NCBI RefSeq assembly: GCF_900101875.1
Contig: NZ_FNAI01000001.1
Coordinates: forward strand, 1,018,569 to 1,082,568
Length of the DNA stretch: 64,000 bases
Source of the DNA: Mucilaginibacter pineti
Lineage (GTDB): Bacteria; Bacteroidota; Bacteroidia; Sphingobacteriales; Sphingobacteriaceae
Reading direction: 5' to 3'
In this document: in pieces, positions 24,676-32,838 of the stretch
How the letters are laid out: each line of letters begins with the position of its first letter
Numbering within the stretch: the stretch's first letter is position 1
Program-made: the position numbers and the translations under genes
Notes under the pieces: generated by a model
Seen by the model: only the letters and a program-made list of their open reading frames with translations
What the model was told of the DNA's origin: nothing
The model's database searches: none

Positions 24676-24963
24676 CCGTGCAGATCAGCTGCGTTGAGGG
24701 TTTGACTATTTTAAGTGTGCCGGGGTTTCGGTTGGTGCAAAGTAATACCATTACAAGTATTGCCAGGCTTTTAAAACTTCGCAACTCCTGAAAATGCAAA
24801 ACCAATGATCTTATTATATGAAGCATACAACCAATTTACCCACGTTTTAAACTCTTTATAAGGCTTAATACAGATTGGGTCATCAAGTCACCGATACAAC
24901 TAACCAATGCTTAATGACCCAATAATGCGAAGCACAATGAACCAATAACAAAAATAACCAAAG

Positions 24964-24995
24964 CTATCCCTCTCCTTTTTACCGGAGAGGGATAG
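24964..24995. terminator. Hairpin between convergent genes
   Basis: CTATCCCTCTCC (24964-24975) pairs exactly with GGAGAGGGATAG (24984-24995). There is no T run beyond two bases, so it may act as an mRNA end stabiliser rather than a terminator. The rest of the gap 24676-25052 holds only GGTCATT/CAATGACC phrases. Confidence 0.5.
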
Positions 24996-25052
24996 TTGGC
25001 ACACTAACTTATTAACTTATATAAACTATTTTTCGGGCTTTTGGCCCTGGGA

Positions 25053-25730
25053 TTACACCATTATATTTTCCATAACGCTTTGTCCATCCAGCAGGCGTAT
25101 AATACGGTGGCTGTAACGGGCGTCATGCTCAGAGTGGGTAACCATTATAATGGTTGTACCTTGTTCATTTAAATCGGTAAGCAGTTCCATAACATCGTTA
25201 CCGTTGCTGCTGTCAAGGTTACCTGTGGGCTCATCCGCAAGGATAAGTTTGGGTTTGTTAACTACGGCACGGGCAATAGCCACACGCTGCTGCTGACCAC
25301 CCGATAATTGCTGCGGATAGTGGTTGCGGCGGTGCATGATCTGCATTTTATCTAATACCTCTTCTACCCTTTTTACACGCTCGGCAGCGGCAACACCTGT
25401 GTAAATCAATGGCAGCTCTACGTTTTCAAAAACGGTAAGCTCATCAATAAGGTTAAAGCTTTGGAATACGAAGCCAATGTTGTGCTTGCGCAGATCGGCA
25501 CGTTTACGTTCGGTAAAGTGTGCTACCTCAATATCGTTAAATACATAGCTGCCTGCATCCGGATCATCAAGCATGCCTAAGATATTAAGCAGGGTTGATT
25601 TTCCACAGCCAGATGGGCCCATAATGGCCACAAACTCGCCCGTTGCAATTTCAATTGACAGCTTGTTTAACGCTATCGTTTCTACCTCTTCTGTGCGGTA
25701 AAATTTTTCGAGATTAGTAATCTTTATCAT
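25053..25730 (-). CDS. ABC transporter ATP-binding protein (MacB/LolD type)
   Basis: The 225-residue ATPase has Walker A GPSGCGKST (38-46), Q-loop FVFQSFNLI, signature LSGGQQQR (142-149), Walker B LILADEPTG (162-170) and the H-loop histidine in VTHSEHD. MacB/LolD-type ATPases power transmembrane mechanotransmission or lipoprotein/peptide release together with an FtsX-like permease. The HlyD adaptor gene is immediately upstream on the same strand. No permease gene is next to either, so the membrane subunit must be encoded elsewhere or have been lost. Confidence 0.94.
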   Translation of the reverse strand: MIKITNLEKFYRTEEVETIALNKLSIEIATGEFVAIMGPSGCGKSTLLNILGMLDDPDAGSYVFNDIEVAHFTERKRADLRKHNIGFVFQSFNLIDELTVFENVELPLIYTGVAAAERVKRVEEVLDKMQIMHRRNHYPQQLSGGQQQRVAIARAVVNKPKLILADEPTGNLDSSNGNDVMELLTDLNEQGTTIIMVTHSEHDARYSHRIIRLLDGQSVMENIMV

Positions 25731-25924
25731 TGGTGCCTCCTGAATCGTCTTCGCCGTTTTAAAGCGGGCCCGACTTGTTTTTTATAGTTTGTTAATTAGT
25801 TTATATCTGTTTTATAATATGATGCTTAACAGCTGCTTTTCGTTGCAGTTAAACAGTAATATTTTTTATTCATCTCCGAAGGGAGTCTTTATTCTTTACT
25901 CCTTGCTCTTTAATCTATCCTCAA

Positions 25925-27178
25925 TTACTTCTTCAATACCAGTTCCTGGATATCTCCGTAAGTTTCATAGCTTGAGGTTATTACCTTATCGCCGGGATTT
26001 AAGCCCTGTGATACCACATAGTAATCGGTACTGTTAAGGCCGAGCTGTATGTTAACCTTATAGGCCCTTGTACCATCTTCGCTCACCTTAAATATCCAGT
26101 TGCCGCCGGTTTGCTGGTAAAAGCCGCCTTTAGGCACCAATACCGCAATTCTTTCCTCGCTTAGCGCTAAACGCACCTGCAGTGTCTGGCCTTTACGGAT
26201 GCCCTTGGGTACCGCACCCACAAACTCCATATCAACCTGGAAACGACCAGCAGTTACCTGCGTAAACACCTTTTTAATAACCAGGTTATAGGTTTTATCG
26301 GCAAATTGAAAATCGCCTTTTAAGCCTGTATAAATGCGGCTCAGGTAATGCTCATCAATATCAACCCTTACCTTAAAGCCCGATTGTACGTCTATCTGAC
26401 CCAGGTGTTCGCCTTTGTTTTTGCTTTGGCCAACTTCAGCATCCATAGAGGTAAGCTGCCCGTCTATAGGTGCCCTTAATGTTAAATCGGCCACTTTTTT
26501 ACGCATCAGCTCCAGTGTGCTTTTCATGTGGGCATATTGCTCGCGCGATTGTACGTCCTGCTGTTTCACCATTGATGTATCCTGCGACAGGATTTGCGAT
26601 GCCAGTTTTTTACGGCGAAGCTGGTACTGGTAAGTATTAAGTGCCGATTGATATTCCTGCATGCCTATCGCTTTTTGATCGTACAGGCTTTTATCCAGCT
26701 TGTAAATTCTTTCGGCTTCTTTAAAGGCAACATCCACATCGGCCATGCTGTTCAGTTTATTGATAGTACTTGTTTGCGAACTGGTGCGCGAAATTTGCAT
26801 TTGCGTTTGCTCTGCATAAACCGCTGTTTCCTGGTTAGCCAGGGTAAGTTCCAGATCGGTATTTGAAAGTTTAAGGATCGGATCGCCTTTTTTAAGGTCG
26901 GCGCCATCCTCTACATATTTTTCTTCAACCCGGCCACCTTCCGATGCATCAAGATAAATGGTAGTAAGCGGCATTACCACGCCGTTAACCGGTATAAACT
27001 CCTGAAACGGACCTTTTGTAATAGTACTTATAGTGATGCGTTCAGTATCAACATCAAGTTTGCTTTTGCCCGATGTAAAATAAATGCTGCCCCCAATTAA
27101 TAAAATTATGCCTGTAATGCCCGCTATTGTGAGTATCCGCTTGCTGTTCCAGGTCTTTTTTTCAATTTTTCTGTCCAC
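25925..27178 (-). CDS. HlyD/MacA-like periplasmic adaptor protein
   Basis: The 417-residue protein starts at a GTG (27178) with no ATG near the N-terminus. Residues 15-35 are a membrane anchor (ILTIAGITGIILLIGGSIYF). Then come a lipoyl-like half (GGRVEEKYVEDGADLKKGDPIL), a long helical hairpin (about 110-230), the second lipoyl half (LTLRAPIDGQLTSMDAEVG), a beta-barrel and a membrane-proximal domain. It would link the inner-membrane ABC pump to an outer-membrane channel. It sits divergent from an NtrC-type regulator, which suggests control by that two-component system. Confidence 0.93.
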   Translation of the reverse strand: MDRKIEKKTWNSKRILTIAGITGIILLIGGSIYFTSGKSKLDVDTERITISTITKGPFQEFIPVNGVVMPLTTIYLDASEGGRVEEKYVEDGADLKKGDPILKLSNTDLELTLANQETAVYAEQTQMQISRTSSQTSTINKLNSMADVDVAFKEAERIYKLDKSLYDQKAIGMQEYQSALNTYQYQLRRKKLASQILSQDTSMVKQQDVQSREQYAHMKSTLELMRKKVADLTLRAPIDGQLTSMDAEVGQSKNKGEHLGQIDVQSGFKVRVDIDEHYLSRIYTGLKGDFQFADKTYNLVIKKVFTQVTAGRFQVDMEFVGAVPKGIRKGQTLQVRLALSEERIAVLVPKGGFYQQTGGNWIFKVSEDGTRAYKVNIQLGLNSTDYYVVSQGLNPGDKVITSSYETYGDIQELVLKK

Positions 27179-27623
27179 TGTAGTTTGTTATATTTTCAAT
27201 AATAGTTACAAAAAGATATGCCACAAATTAAAATACTGTATTTCAGTACATTAAACAACAAACCGCTATTTAGGGCGTACGCTTCTGTTACATCAAGTGT
27301 ACGGTATTGATACAGTGTTCAGGCACGCCAAACCTTATGTTTTCTTAAAAAGTACGGCAACTTTTTAAAGTTAAAAAAACACCTTAATTTAGCACATTTC
27401 CGGGGTGTTTTTGCATCAATTTAGTACACCAATCATACACTGAACAGCTGTTTTATTAAATAGCCCAACGTTCAAAAAAATCTATTATCGGTGTTGTTAT
27501 GAAAATTAGGTATGCAATTATTAATTTGCATGCAGGTTTATAGTAACAAAATGCCCGGCCCGCGCGTCTGCTAAATATACCGGCCATGTGCTGTGAACTA
27601 TTAACTACGAACTTACAAAACCT
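27179..27623. promoter_or_regulatory. Divergent regulatory region between the HlyD adaptor and the NtrC-type regulator
   Basis: No gene is visible. AAAAACACC (27375-27383) pairs with GGTGTTTTT (27404-27412) around a 20-base loop. AACAGCTGTT at about 27444 is a palindrome, and TGTTCAG (27317) is matched by CTGAACA (27440), which could be enhancer half-sites. A TGGCAT at 27218-27223 (minus) followed by TTGTA loosely resembles a sigma-54 promoter, but the spacing is one base too long. Confidence 0.35.
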
Positions 27624-28979
27624 ATGATACTTAAAAAAGCTACTATTTTAATTGTTGATGACGATCCGGATGTACTTACGGCGGTTAAGCTGTTGCTTAA
27701 AACAGAGGCACAGGAAGTAATTACCGAAAAAAATCCGGAGAACCTTAACTGGCTGCTGCAACGCAACGAGGTTGACCTGGTATTGCTGGATATGAACTTT
27801 AACAGCGCCATTAACACCGGCAACGAAGGCTTGTACTGGCTGCGCAAGGTGAAAGACTGGAAACCCAACGTATGTGTAATTATGATTACCGCCTACGGCG
27901 ATATTGACCTTGCCGTACGATCGCTTAAAGAAGGTGCCAATGATTTCATAGTAAAGCCCTGGCACAACGAAAAACTGATAGCCACCATAAAAGAACTTCT
28001 TGATAAAAAGGAAGGTGTAAAAACCACTAAAACAGCCGTAAAGAACACAGCCGGTGATACATCTATCCTCGGCGAATCAGATGTGATGCAGGATATTTTT
28101 CATAAGGTGAACAAAATTGCCCCTACCGATGCCAATATTTTGCTACTTGGCGAAAACGGAACAGGTAAGGATTTGATGGCTAAAGCTATCCATGAACGCT
28201 CATTACGGGCCGATAAGCCATTTATTAAGGTGGATGTTGGCGCACTTACCGATACCTTGTTTGAAAGCGAGCTCTTCGGTCATAAAAAGGGTGCCTTTAC
28301 TGATGCCCGGGAAGACAGGACAGGCCGTTTTGAGGATGCGCAGGGCGGTACCTTGTTTTTAGATGAAATAGGTAACATCACTCTGCAGCAGCAGGCAAAA
28401 TTGCTTACCATATTGCAAAACAGGCAGGTAACGCGCCTGGGTACAAACAAGGCCGTTGATATTGATATCAGACTTATTTGCGCTACCAACGTACCCATGC
28501 ATGAACTGGCCAATGAAAACCGTTTCAGGAAGGATTTAATTTACCGGATAAACACGGTAGAAATAAACATGCCACCCCTGCGTAAACGCAATGAAGATAT
28601 TGCCATACTGGCCCGGCATTTTGCCAAACAGTATGCCAGTAAATACCTCAAGCCTTCTGTTGATTTTGATGCTGCCGCCCTGCAGAAACTAAAGGGGTAT
28701 AACTATCCCGGTAATGTGCGCGAGCTGCAGTATACCATTGAAAGGGCCGTAATTATGGCCGACGATCATATCCTTCGCCCGGATGATCTTATCTTTTCCA
28801 TCCTGGAAACATCTACCGATAACAGCGCCGATGATGACAATATTCAACTAAGCACCCTGGAAAAAAATGCCATTTTAAGGGTAATAGAAAAACACAACGG
28901 CAACATTACCCGGGCCGCCAAGGAACTGGGCCTAACCCGTACCGCATTATACCGCAGATTGAGCAAATATGATATTTAA
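27624..28979 (+). CDS. NtrC-family sigma-54-dependent response regulator (GAFTDA variant)
   Basis: The 451-residue protein has a receiver domain (acidic pocket Asp12-Asp13, phospho-acceptor Asp56) and an AAA+ domain. The latter shows Walker A GENGTGKD (176-183), ESELFGH, and Walker B GGTLFLDEIG (241-250). The C-terminal Fis-type HTH reads NGNITRAAKELGLTRTALYRRL. The sigma-54 contact loop is GAFTDA (223-228) in place of the usual GAFTGA. The last 11 bases overlap the next gene, a sensor kinase, so the two form a coupled pair. Likely target: the divergent ABC adaptor genes. Confidence 0.94.
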   Translation: MILKKATILIVDDDPDVLTAVKLLLKTEAQEVITEKNPENLNWLLQRNEVDLVLLDMNFNSAINTGNEGLYWLRKVKDWKPNVCVIMITAYGDIDLAVRSLKEGANDFIVKPWHNEKLIATIKELLDKKEGVKTTKTAVKNTAGDTSILGESDVMQDIFHKVNKIAPTDANILLLGENGTGKDLMAKAIHERSLRADKPFIKVDVGALTDTLFESELFGHKKGAFTDAREDRTGRFEDAQGGTLFLDEIGNITLQQQAKLLTILQNRQVTRLGTNKAVDIDIRLICATNVPMHELANENRFRKDLIYRINTVEINMPPLRKRNEDIAILARHFAKQYASKYLKPSVDFDAAALQKLKGYNYPGNVRELQYTIERAVIMADDHILRPDDLIFSILETSTDNSADDDNIQLSTLEKNAILRVIEKHNGNITRAAKELGLTRTALYRRLSKYDI

Positions 28980-30318
28980 CCGTTACGAATGGCGGCTATT
29001 GCTGCGCGTATTTTTACTGTTCGTGGTACTTTGCGCCGCGGCGTATGTTATTGTTATAGCAAAGTATTTGTACCTGGTTATCTGTGTACCGCTGGTAGCT
29101 TATGCCGTTGTGGAGATGATCCGCTTTCAGAAAAAGGCGCAGGATGAGGTTAACCAGTTTGTTGAATCTATCCACTACCGTGATTTTTCGAGGCATTTTG
29201 ATGTGCGTAAGGCACCAAATGAGTTAAAGCCGTTGCGCAAGGGTTTTAATGATATCAATACCACATTTAAACTGATCAGCCGCGAGCGGGAAACGCAGTA
29301 CCATTACCTGCAAAAGATTTTGGAACTGGTTGATACCGGTATTTTATCGTACGAAGAAGAAACGGGCAATATAAGCTGGATAAACGAGGCCTTTAAAAAA
29401 CTCATCAGCATTCCCTATCTTAAAACCGTTCATTCGCTTGAAAAACGGGAGCCGGGCTTATACCTTGAACTGATAAAACTTAAACCGGGCGATAGCAATA
29501 TCATCACTATTACCCGCAACCAGCAGCTCATTAAAATATTGATAACCGCCAGCGTTATGCGCAGCGACGATAAGTTATACAAACTGATAGCTTTCCAGAA
29601 CGTGAGCGAGGCTTTGGACGAAACCGAATCAAAAGCATGGTCTAAATTGCTTAACGTGATGACGCATGAGATCATGAACTCGGTTGCCCCTATCTCCTCA
29701 CTGGCCGATACGCTGAAAAACAGGCTGCAAAGCCCGGAGATTGTGAACAGCGTACAAAGCAGCGAGCTGGAAGACCTGGAGCTGGGTATCGATACTATAA
29801 AACGCCGTAGCGAGGGCTTGCTTAAATTCACAGAAAGCTACCGCAGCCTTAACAAGATCACCAAGCTTGATCTGGATAAGATCCTGGTGCGTAACCTGTT
29901 CGAAAACCTGGCCAGCCTCATGCGGCCCACCCTCGAAAAGAAAAATATTGAGCTCGAGATTATCCTGCGCGACCCTGCCCTTGCCATAAAGGCCGATATT
30001 AACCTTATTGAGCAGGTAATGATAAACCTGCTGGTAAATGCCATTGAAGCCGTAAAAGACCGAGAGGAACCACGATTAACCCTATCTGCCGAAATCCAAA
30101 GCAATAATAAAACCCTGGTTAAAGTATCAGACAATGGCCTGGGTATGCCACCCGAACTATTGGATAAGATCTTTATCCCTTTCTTTAGTACCCGTAAAAC
30201 CGGCAGCGGTATAGGGCTTAGTTTGTGTAAACAGATTATGCTGCTGCATAAAGGTAATATCCAGGTACAATCAACCGAGGGCAAGGGTTCATCGTTTATA
30301 TTGCAGTTTACTACGTAA
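28969..30318 (+). CDS. Sensor histidine kinase, NtrB-like partner
   Basis: The 449-residue protein starts with two tight hydrophobic helices (about 9-48, with almost no periplasmic loop), so it probably senses within the membrane or cytoplasm. A PAS-like region (about 105-215) precedes the H-box MTHEIMNSVAP (His233). Then follow the N-box VMINLLVNAIEAV, DNGLGMP and GSGIGLSLCKQI of the ATPase domain. It overlaps the regulator gene by 11 bases, strong evidence for a cognate pair. Confidence 0.94.
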   Translation: MIFNRYEWRLLLRVFLLFVVLCAAAYVIVIAKYLYLVICVPLVAYAVVEMIRFQKKAQDEVNQFVESIHYRDFSRHFDVRKAPNELKPLRKGFNDINTTFKLISRERETQYHYLQKILELVDTGILSYEEETGNISWINEAFKKLISIPYLKTVHSLEKREPGLYLELIKLKPGDSNIITITRNQQLIKILITASVMRSDDKLYKLIAFQNVSEALDETESKAWSKLLNVMTHEIMNSVAPISSLADTLKNRLQSPEIVNSVQSSELEDLELGIDTIKRRSEGLLKFTESYRSLNKITKLDLDKILVRNLFENLASLMRPTLEKKNIELEIILRDPALAIKADINLIEQVMINLLVNAIEAVKDREEPRLTLSAEIQSNNKTLVKVSDNGLGMPPELLDKIFIPFFSTRKTGSGIGLSLCKQIMLLHKGNIQVQSTEGKGSSFILQFTT

Positions 30319-30333
30319 AGCGACTTTTCAAAA

Positions 30334-30876
30334 ATGAATACCTTTCGCATTTTCGCCATTTCGGGCAGCTTACGTTCAGGATCATCAAACCATAATATCC
30401 TGAAATATTTAGGGAGTTTGTTACCTGCTAATGTTGCTTATACCATTTATGATGAACTGGCGCTAATTCCACCTTTTGATCCCGGGTTGGATAATGAAAC
30501 ACCACCCACATCGGTAGCAGCATTGCGGCACCTTTTGACAAATGCCGATGCGGTAATTATTTGTACGCCGGAGTATGCTTTTGGCGTGCCCGGTCAGCTT
30601 AAAAACATGCTGGATTGGCTGGTATCCAGCAGTTCGCTGGTTGATAAACCGGTTTCGCTGATAACGGCATCTTCGTCCGGGCAATATGCGCACCCATCAT
30701 TATTACTTACGCTGGGTGCGCTGTCGGCAAATTTGGTGGAGGGAGCATCGTTACTCATCCCCTTTATCCGCGCCAAAATGGACATCGAGGGGAACATCAC
30801 GGATGACGATACTATCAAGAGTTTAAAAAGCGTTATAAATAACCTCCTAAAAACTTTAAAATTAGCCACTTATTAA
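30334..30876 (+). CDS. NADPH-dependent FMN reductase family protein
   Basis: The 180-residue flavodoxin-like protein has the FMN phosphate loop SGSLRSGSSN near the N-terminus and the TPEYAFGVPGQLKNMLDWL segment typical of NADPH-dependent FMN/azo/quinone reductases. It begins 15 bases after the kinase stop and may be cotranscribed with the two-component genes. The physiological substrate is unknown; flavin, quinone or chromate reduction are the usual activities of the family. Confidence 0.9.
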   Translation: MNTFRIFAISGSLRSGSSNHNILKYLGSLLPANVAYTIYDELALIPPFDPGLDNETPPTSVAALRHLLTNADAVIICTPEYAFGVPGQLKNMLDWLVSSSSLVDKPVSLITASSSGQYAHPSLLLTLGALSANLVEGASLLIPFIRAKMDIEGNITDDDTIKSLKSVINNLLKTLKLATY

Positions 30877-30902
30877 TAAATTTACGGTATAAACTACTCA
30901 TC

Positions 30903-31487
30903 ATGAAAAAGACCATACTGTTACTTATCGTCGCCATATTTGCTGCTACGGCAAGCACCTTTGCGCAAACTACCCCGCCATCAAGCAGCGATGTATTAAC
31001 CAAAGCTTATGCGCAGGCATCCAAAGAAAACAAAAAAGTGATATTGATATTCCACGCCTCATGGTGCGGCTGGTGCAAAAAAATGGAGGCATCGTTAAAC
31101 GATCCGTCGTGCAAGCAATTGTTTGATAACAACTATGTTATTGCTACGCTTGACGTATTGGAGCAGCCAGAAAAAAAGAACCTGGAAAATCCGGGCTCTA
31201 CCGAAGCATTGGCAAAATTCCACGGCGAGAAATCGGGTCTGCCATTTTGGTTGGTATTAGATGATAAAGGAAAAGTATTAGGCGACAGCCAGATGAGGCC
31301 ACAAGGCGCAAGCCTTGATACCCCCGGCGAAAACGTAGGCTGCCCTGCACAGGAAAACGAAGTGGCTTTTTTCACCCAGCTGCTAAAATCAACCTCAAAA
31401 CTAACCGATGCTGACCTGACTGTTATTGGCAAACGTTTCGCACTTAACAAACCCACCCCGGTTGCAAAACCTGCAGGGACTAAATAA
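30903..31487 (+). CDS. Exported thioredoxin-fold protein
   Basis: The 194-residue protein has a signal peptide (MKKTILLLIVAIFAATASTF, cut after AQ) and a thioredoxin-like domain with the active site CGWC (Cys55, Cys58) in HASWCGWCKKME. A further cysteine is in NVGCPAQ. Such periplasmic proteins reduce or isomerise disulfides or receive electrons from DsbD-like proteins. It follows the FMN reductase by 26 bases and is probably the last gene of that operon; a hairpin terminator lies at 31558-31596. Confidence 0.9.
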   Translation: MKKTILLLIVAIFAATASTFAQTTPPSSSDVLTKAYAQASKENKKVILIFHASWCGWCKKMEASLNDPSCKQLFDNNYVIATLDVLEQPEKKNLENPGSTEALAKFHGEKSGLPFWLVLDDKGKVLGDSQMRPQGASLDTPGENVGCPAQENEVAFFTQLLKSTSKLTDADLTVIGKRFALNKPTPVAKPAGTK

Positions 31488-31557
31488 TATTTTGTATGAA
31501 CCTTCATTTATGAAATTTTAGAGTTTCCGTAATTCAAACACATAGTTACAATAGAAA

Positions 31558-31596
31558 AGGCCTTAAGAAATTCAAAATTCTTAAGGCCTGTTTAGT
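31558..31596 (+). terminator. Hairpin terminator after the thioredoxin-fold gene
   Basis: AGGCCTTAAGAA pairs exactly with TTCTTAAGGCCT (31578-31589) followed by GTTTAGTTT, 70 bases after the stop. Confidence 0.7.
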
Positions 31597-31626
31597 TTCT
31601 TAGAGTCTGTTTAAAAATGAAAGTTA

Positions 31627-31763
31627 TTCATTGCCGTTGACTTTAGTCAACGGTGGTAAAAGGCATTATTACGGGCTTTAGCCCAATTATCCAAGCTATA
31701 TTTGGGCTAAAGCCCCCGTTTTCTACTCATTATTCCGTTGACTAAAGTCAACGGCAATGAATT
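31627..31763. repeat. Nested inverted repeat CATTGCCGTTGACTTTAG
   Basis: ATTCATTGCCGTTGAC is mirrored by GTCAACGGCAATGAAT, each containing an inner GTTGAC..GTCAAC palindrome. A central pair GGGCTTTAGCCC and GGGCTAAAGCCC completes a three-stem structure. It fills much of the gap 31488-31893. Confidence 0.75.
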
Positions 31764-31893
31764 TTATAGCATACCCAAATAGTTTAAATCAAATTTAGAC
31801 AGTTCTGAGGCGTTGTTTATTTTTTTAAAGATCAAATTAAACCAAATAGCAATTTAATTGTCTAACTCAAACTTTATAATAAACCTTAAAACA

Positions 31894-32679
31894 ATGTGCC
31901 CATTATCATCAATAAATAGGTATTCACACCTGCGCTGTTGTTTGATGTTCTTTATTTTAATAACGGCAAACTATATAGCTTACGGGCAAAGTAAGTATGG
32001 CCTTGTTATCAGCAATTCAGCGCATTTAAGCGGCGCAATAATCAGGAACACAAATTCACATAAACTATCCATCAGCAATAGTAACGGCGAATTTTCGCTA
32101 ACCGTAAGCAAAGGCGATACCATTTTAACAAGTTACATGGGGTTTAAAACGGATACAATGGTTTTCAATAATCAAAACTCTTTGCTAATTACACTTAACC
32201 AATCGCATAATTTATTAAACGAAGTTGTGATTAGGGATAATCCGATCAATCCGCTGAAAAAATTCAGAAGAAACCAGGAAGAATACAAACAAATATACCG
32301 CATTGGCGATAACAAAAATATCGTGTCGGTATTTGGTGGCGCCGGCTTTGGCGGTGTAGGTATTAGTATTGATAAACTATACAGTGCATTAAGCAGGGAA
32401 GGAAAAAATGCACGCAGGCTGCAGCGAGCCCTGGTTACCGACTATAAAGCCGATATTGTAGACGCCCGCTTTACCAAAAGTCTGGTAACTAAAATAACCG
32501 GTTATACAGGCGAGCGACTTGATATTTTCATGATAGACAACCGCCCTACTTATGAATTTGTTAAAAACGCCCCTGATTACGATCTCATAAAATATATACG
32601 ACAAAAGTTGAACAATAACGCCGTTTTGAAAGATACTACGCTTGCTCCCGATAGTAAACAGGATTTAAGAATAAAGTAA
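31894..32679 (+). CDS. Secreted protein with carboxypeptidase-regulatory-like domain
   Basis: The protein of 261 residues has a hydrophobic signal region (CCLMFFILITANYIAYGQS) and then a carboxypeptidase-regulatory-like beta-sandwich (about 40-110: SGAIIRNTNSHKLSIS..NGEFSLTVSKGDTILTSYMGFK) of the kind found at the N-terminus of TonB-dependent receptors. No barrel follows; the remaining 150 residues are of unknown fold with a Gly-rich FGGAGFGGVG stretch. The ATG at 31894 is chosen over a TTG 12 codons upstream. A start at the second hydrophobic Met (31945) is also possible. Location periplasm or outer membrane; function unknown. Confidence 0.75.
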   Translation: MCPLSSINRYSHLRCCLMFFILITANYIAYGQSKYGLVISNSAHLSGAIIRNTNSHKLSISNSNGEFSLTVSKGDTILTSYMGFKTDTMVFNNQNSLLITLNQSHNLLNEVVIRDNPINPLKKFRRNQEEYKQIYRIGDNKNIVSVFGGAGFGGVGISIDKLYSALSREGKNARRLQRALVTDYKADIVDARFTKSLVTKITGYTGERLDIFMIDNRPTYEFVKNAPDYDLIKYIRQKLNNNAVLKDTTLAPDSKQDLRIK

Positions 32680-32838
32680 AATTTACCGGGGTTAAAATTG
32701 TATGGCACTGCCAATTTGACAATTTAATGAGTTTGGAACATGCATTGATGAATGCGGTTACATGGGATAATTGCGCCATTTAAAAAACGCAAATACACGC
32801 CCTGTTTAACTTAATTAAATTAAAAACATCATACTATT

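Noticed and set aside
27200..27223. TGGCAT...TTGTA on the minus strand upstream of the HlyD gene as a sigma-54 promoter
   Set aside because: The GG to TG/GC spacing is one base longer than the strict -24/-12 arrangement and the -12 GC is GT, so I do not call it a promoter.
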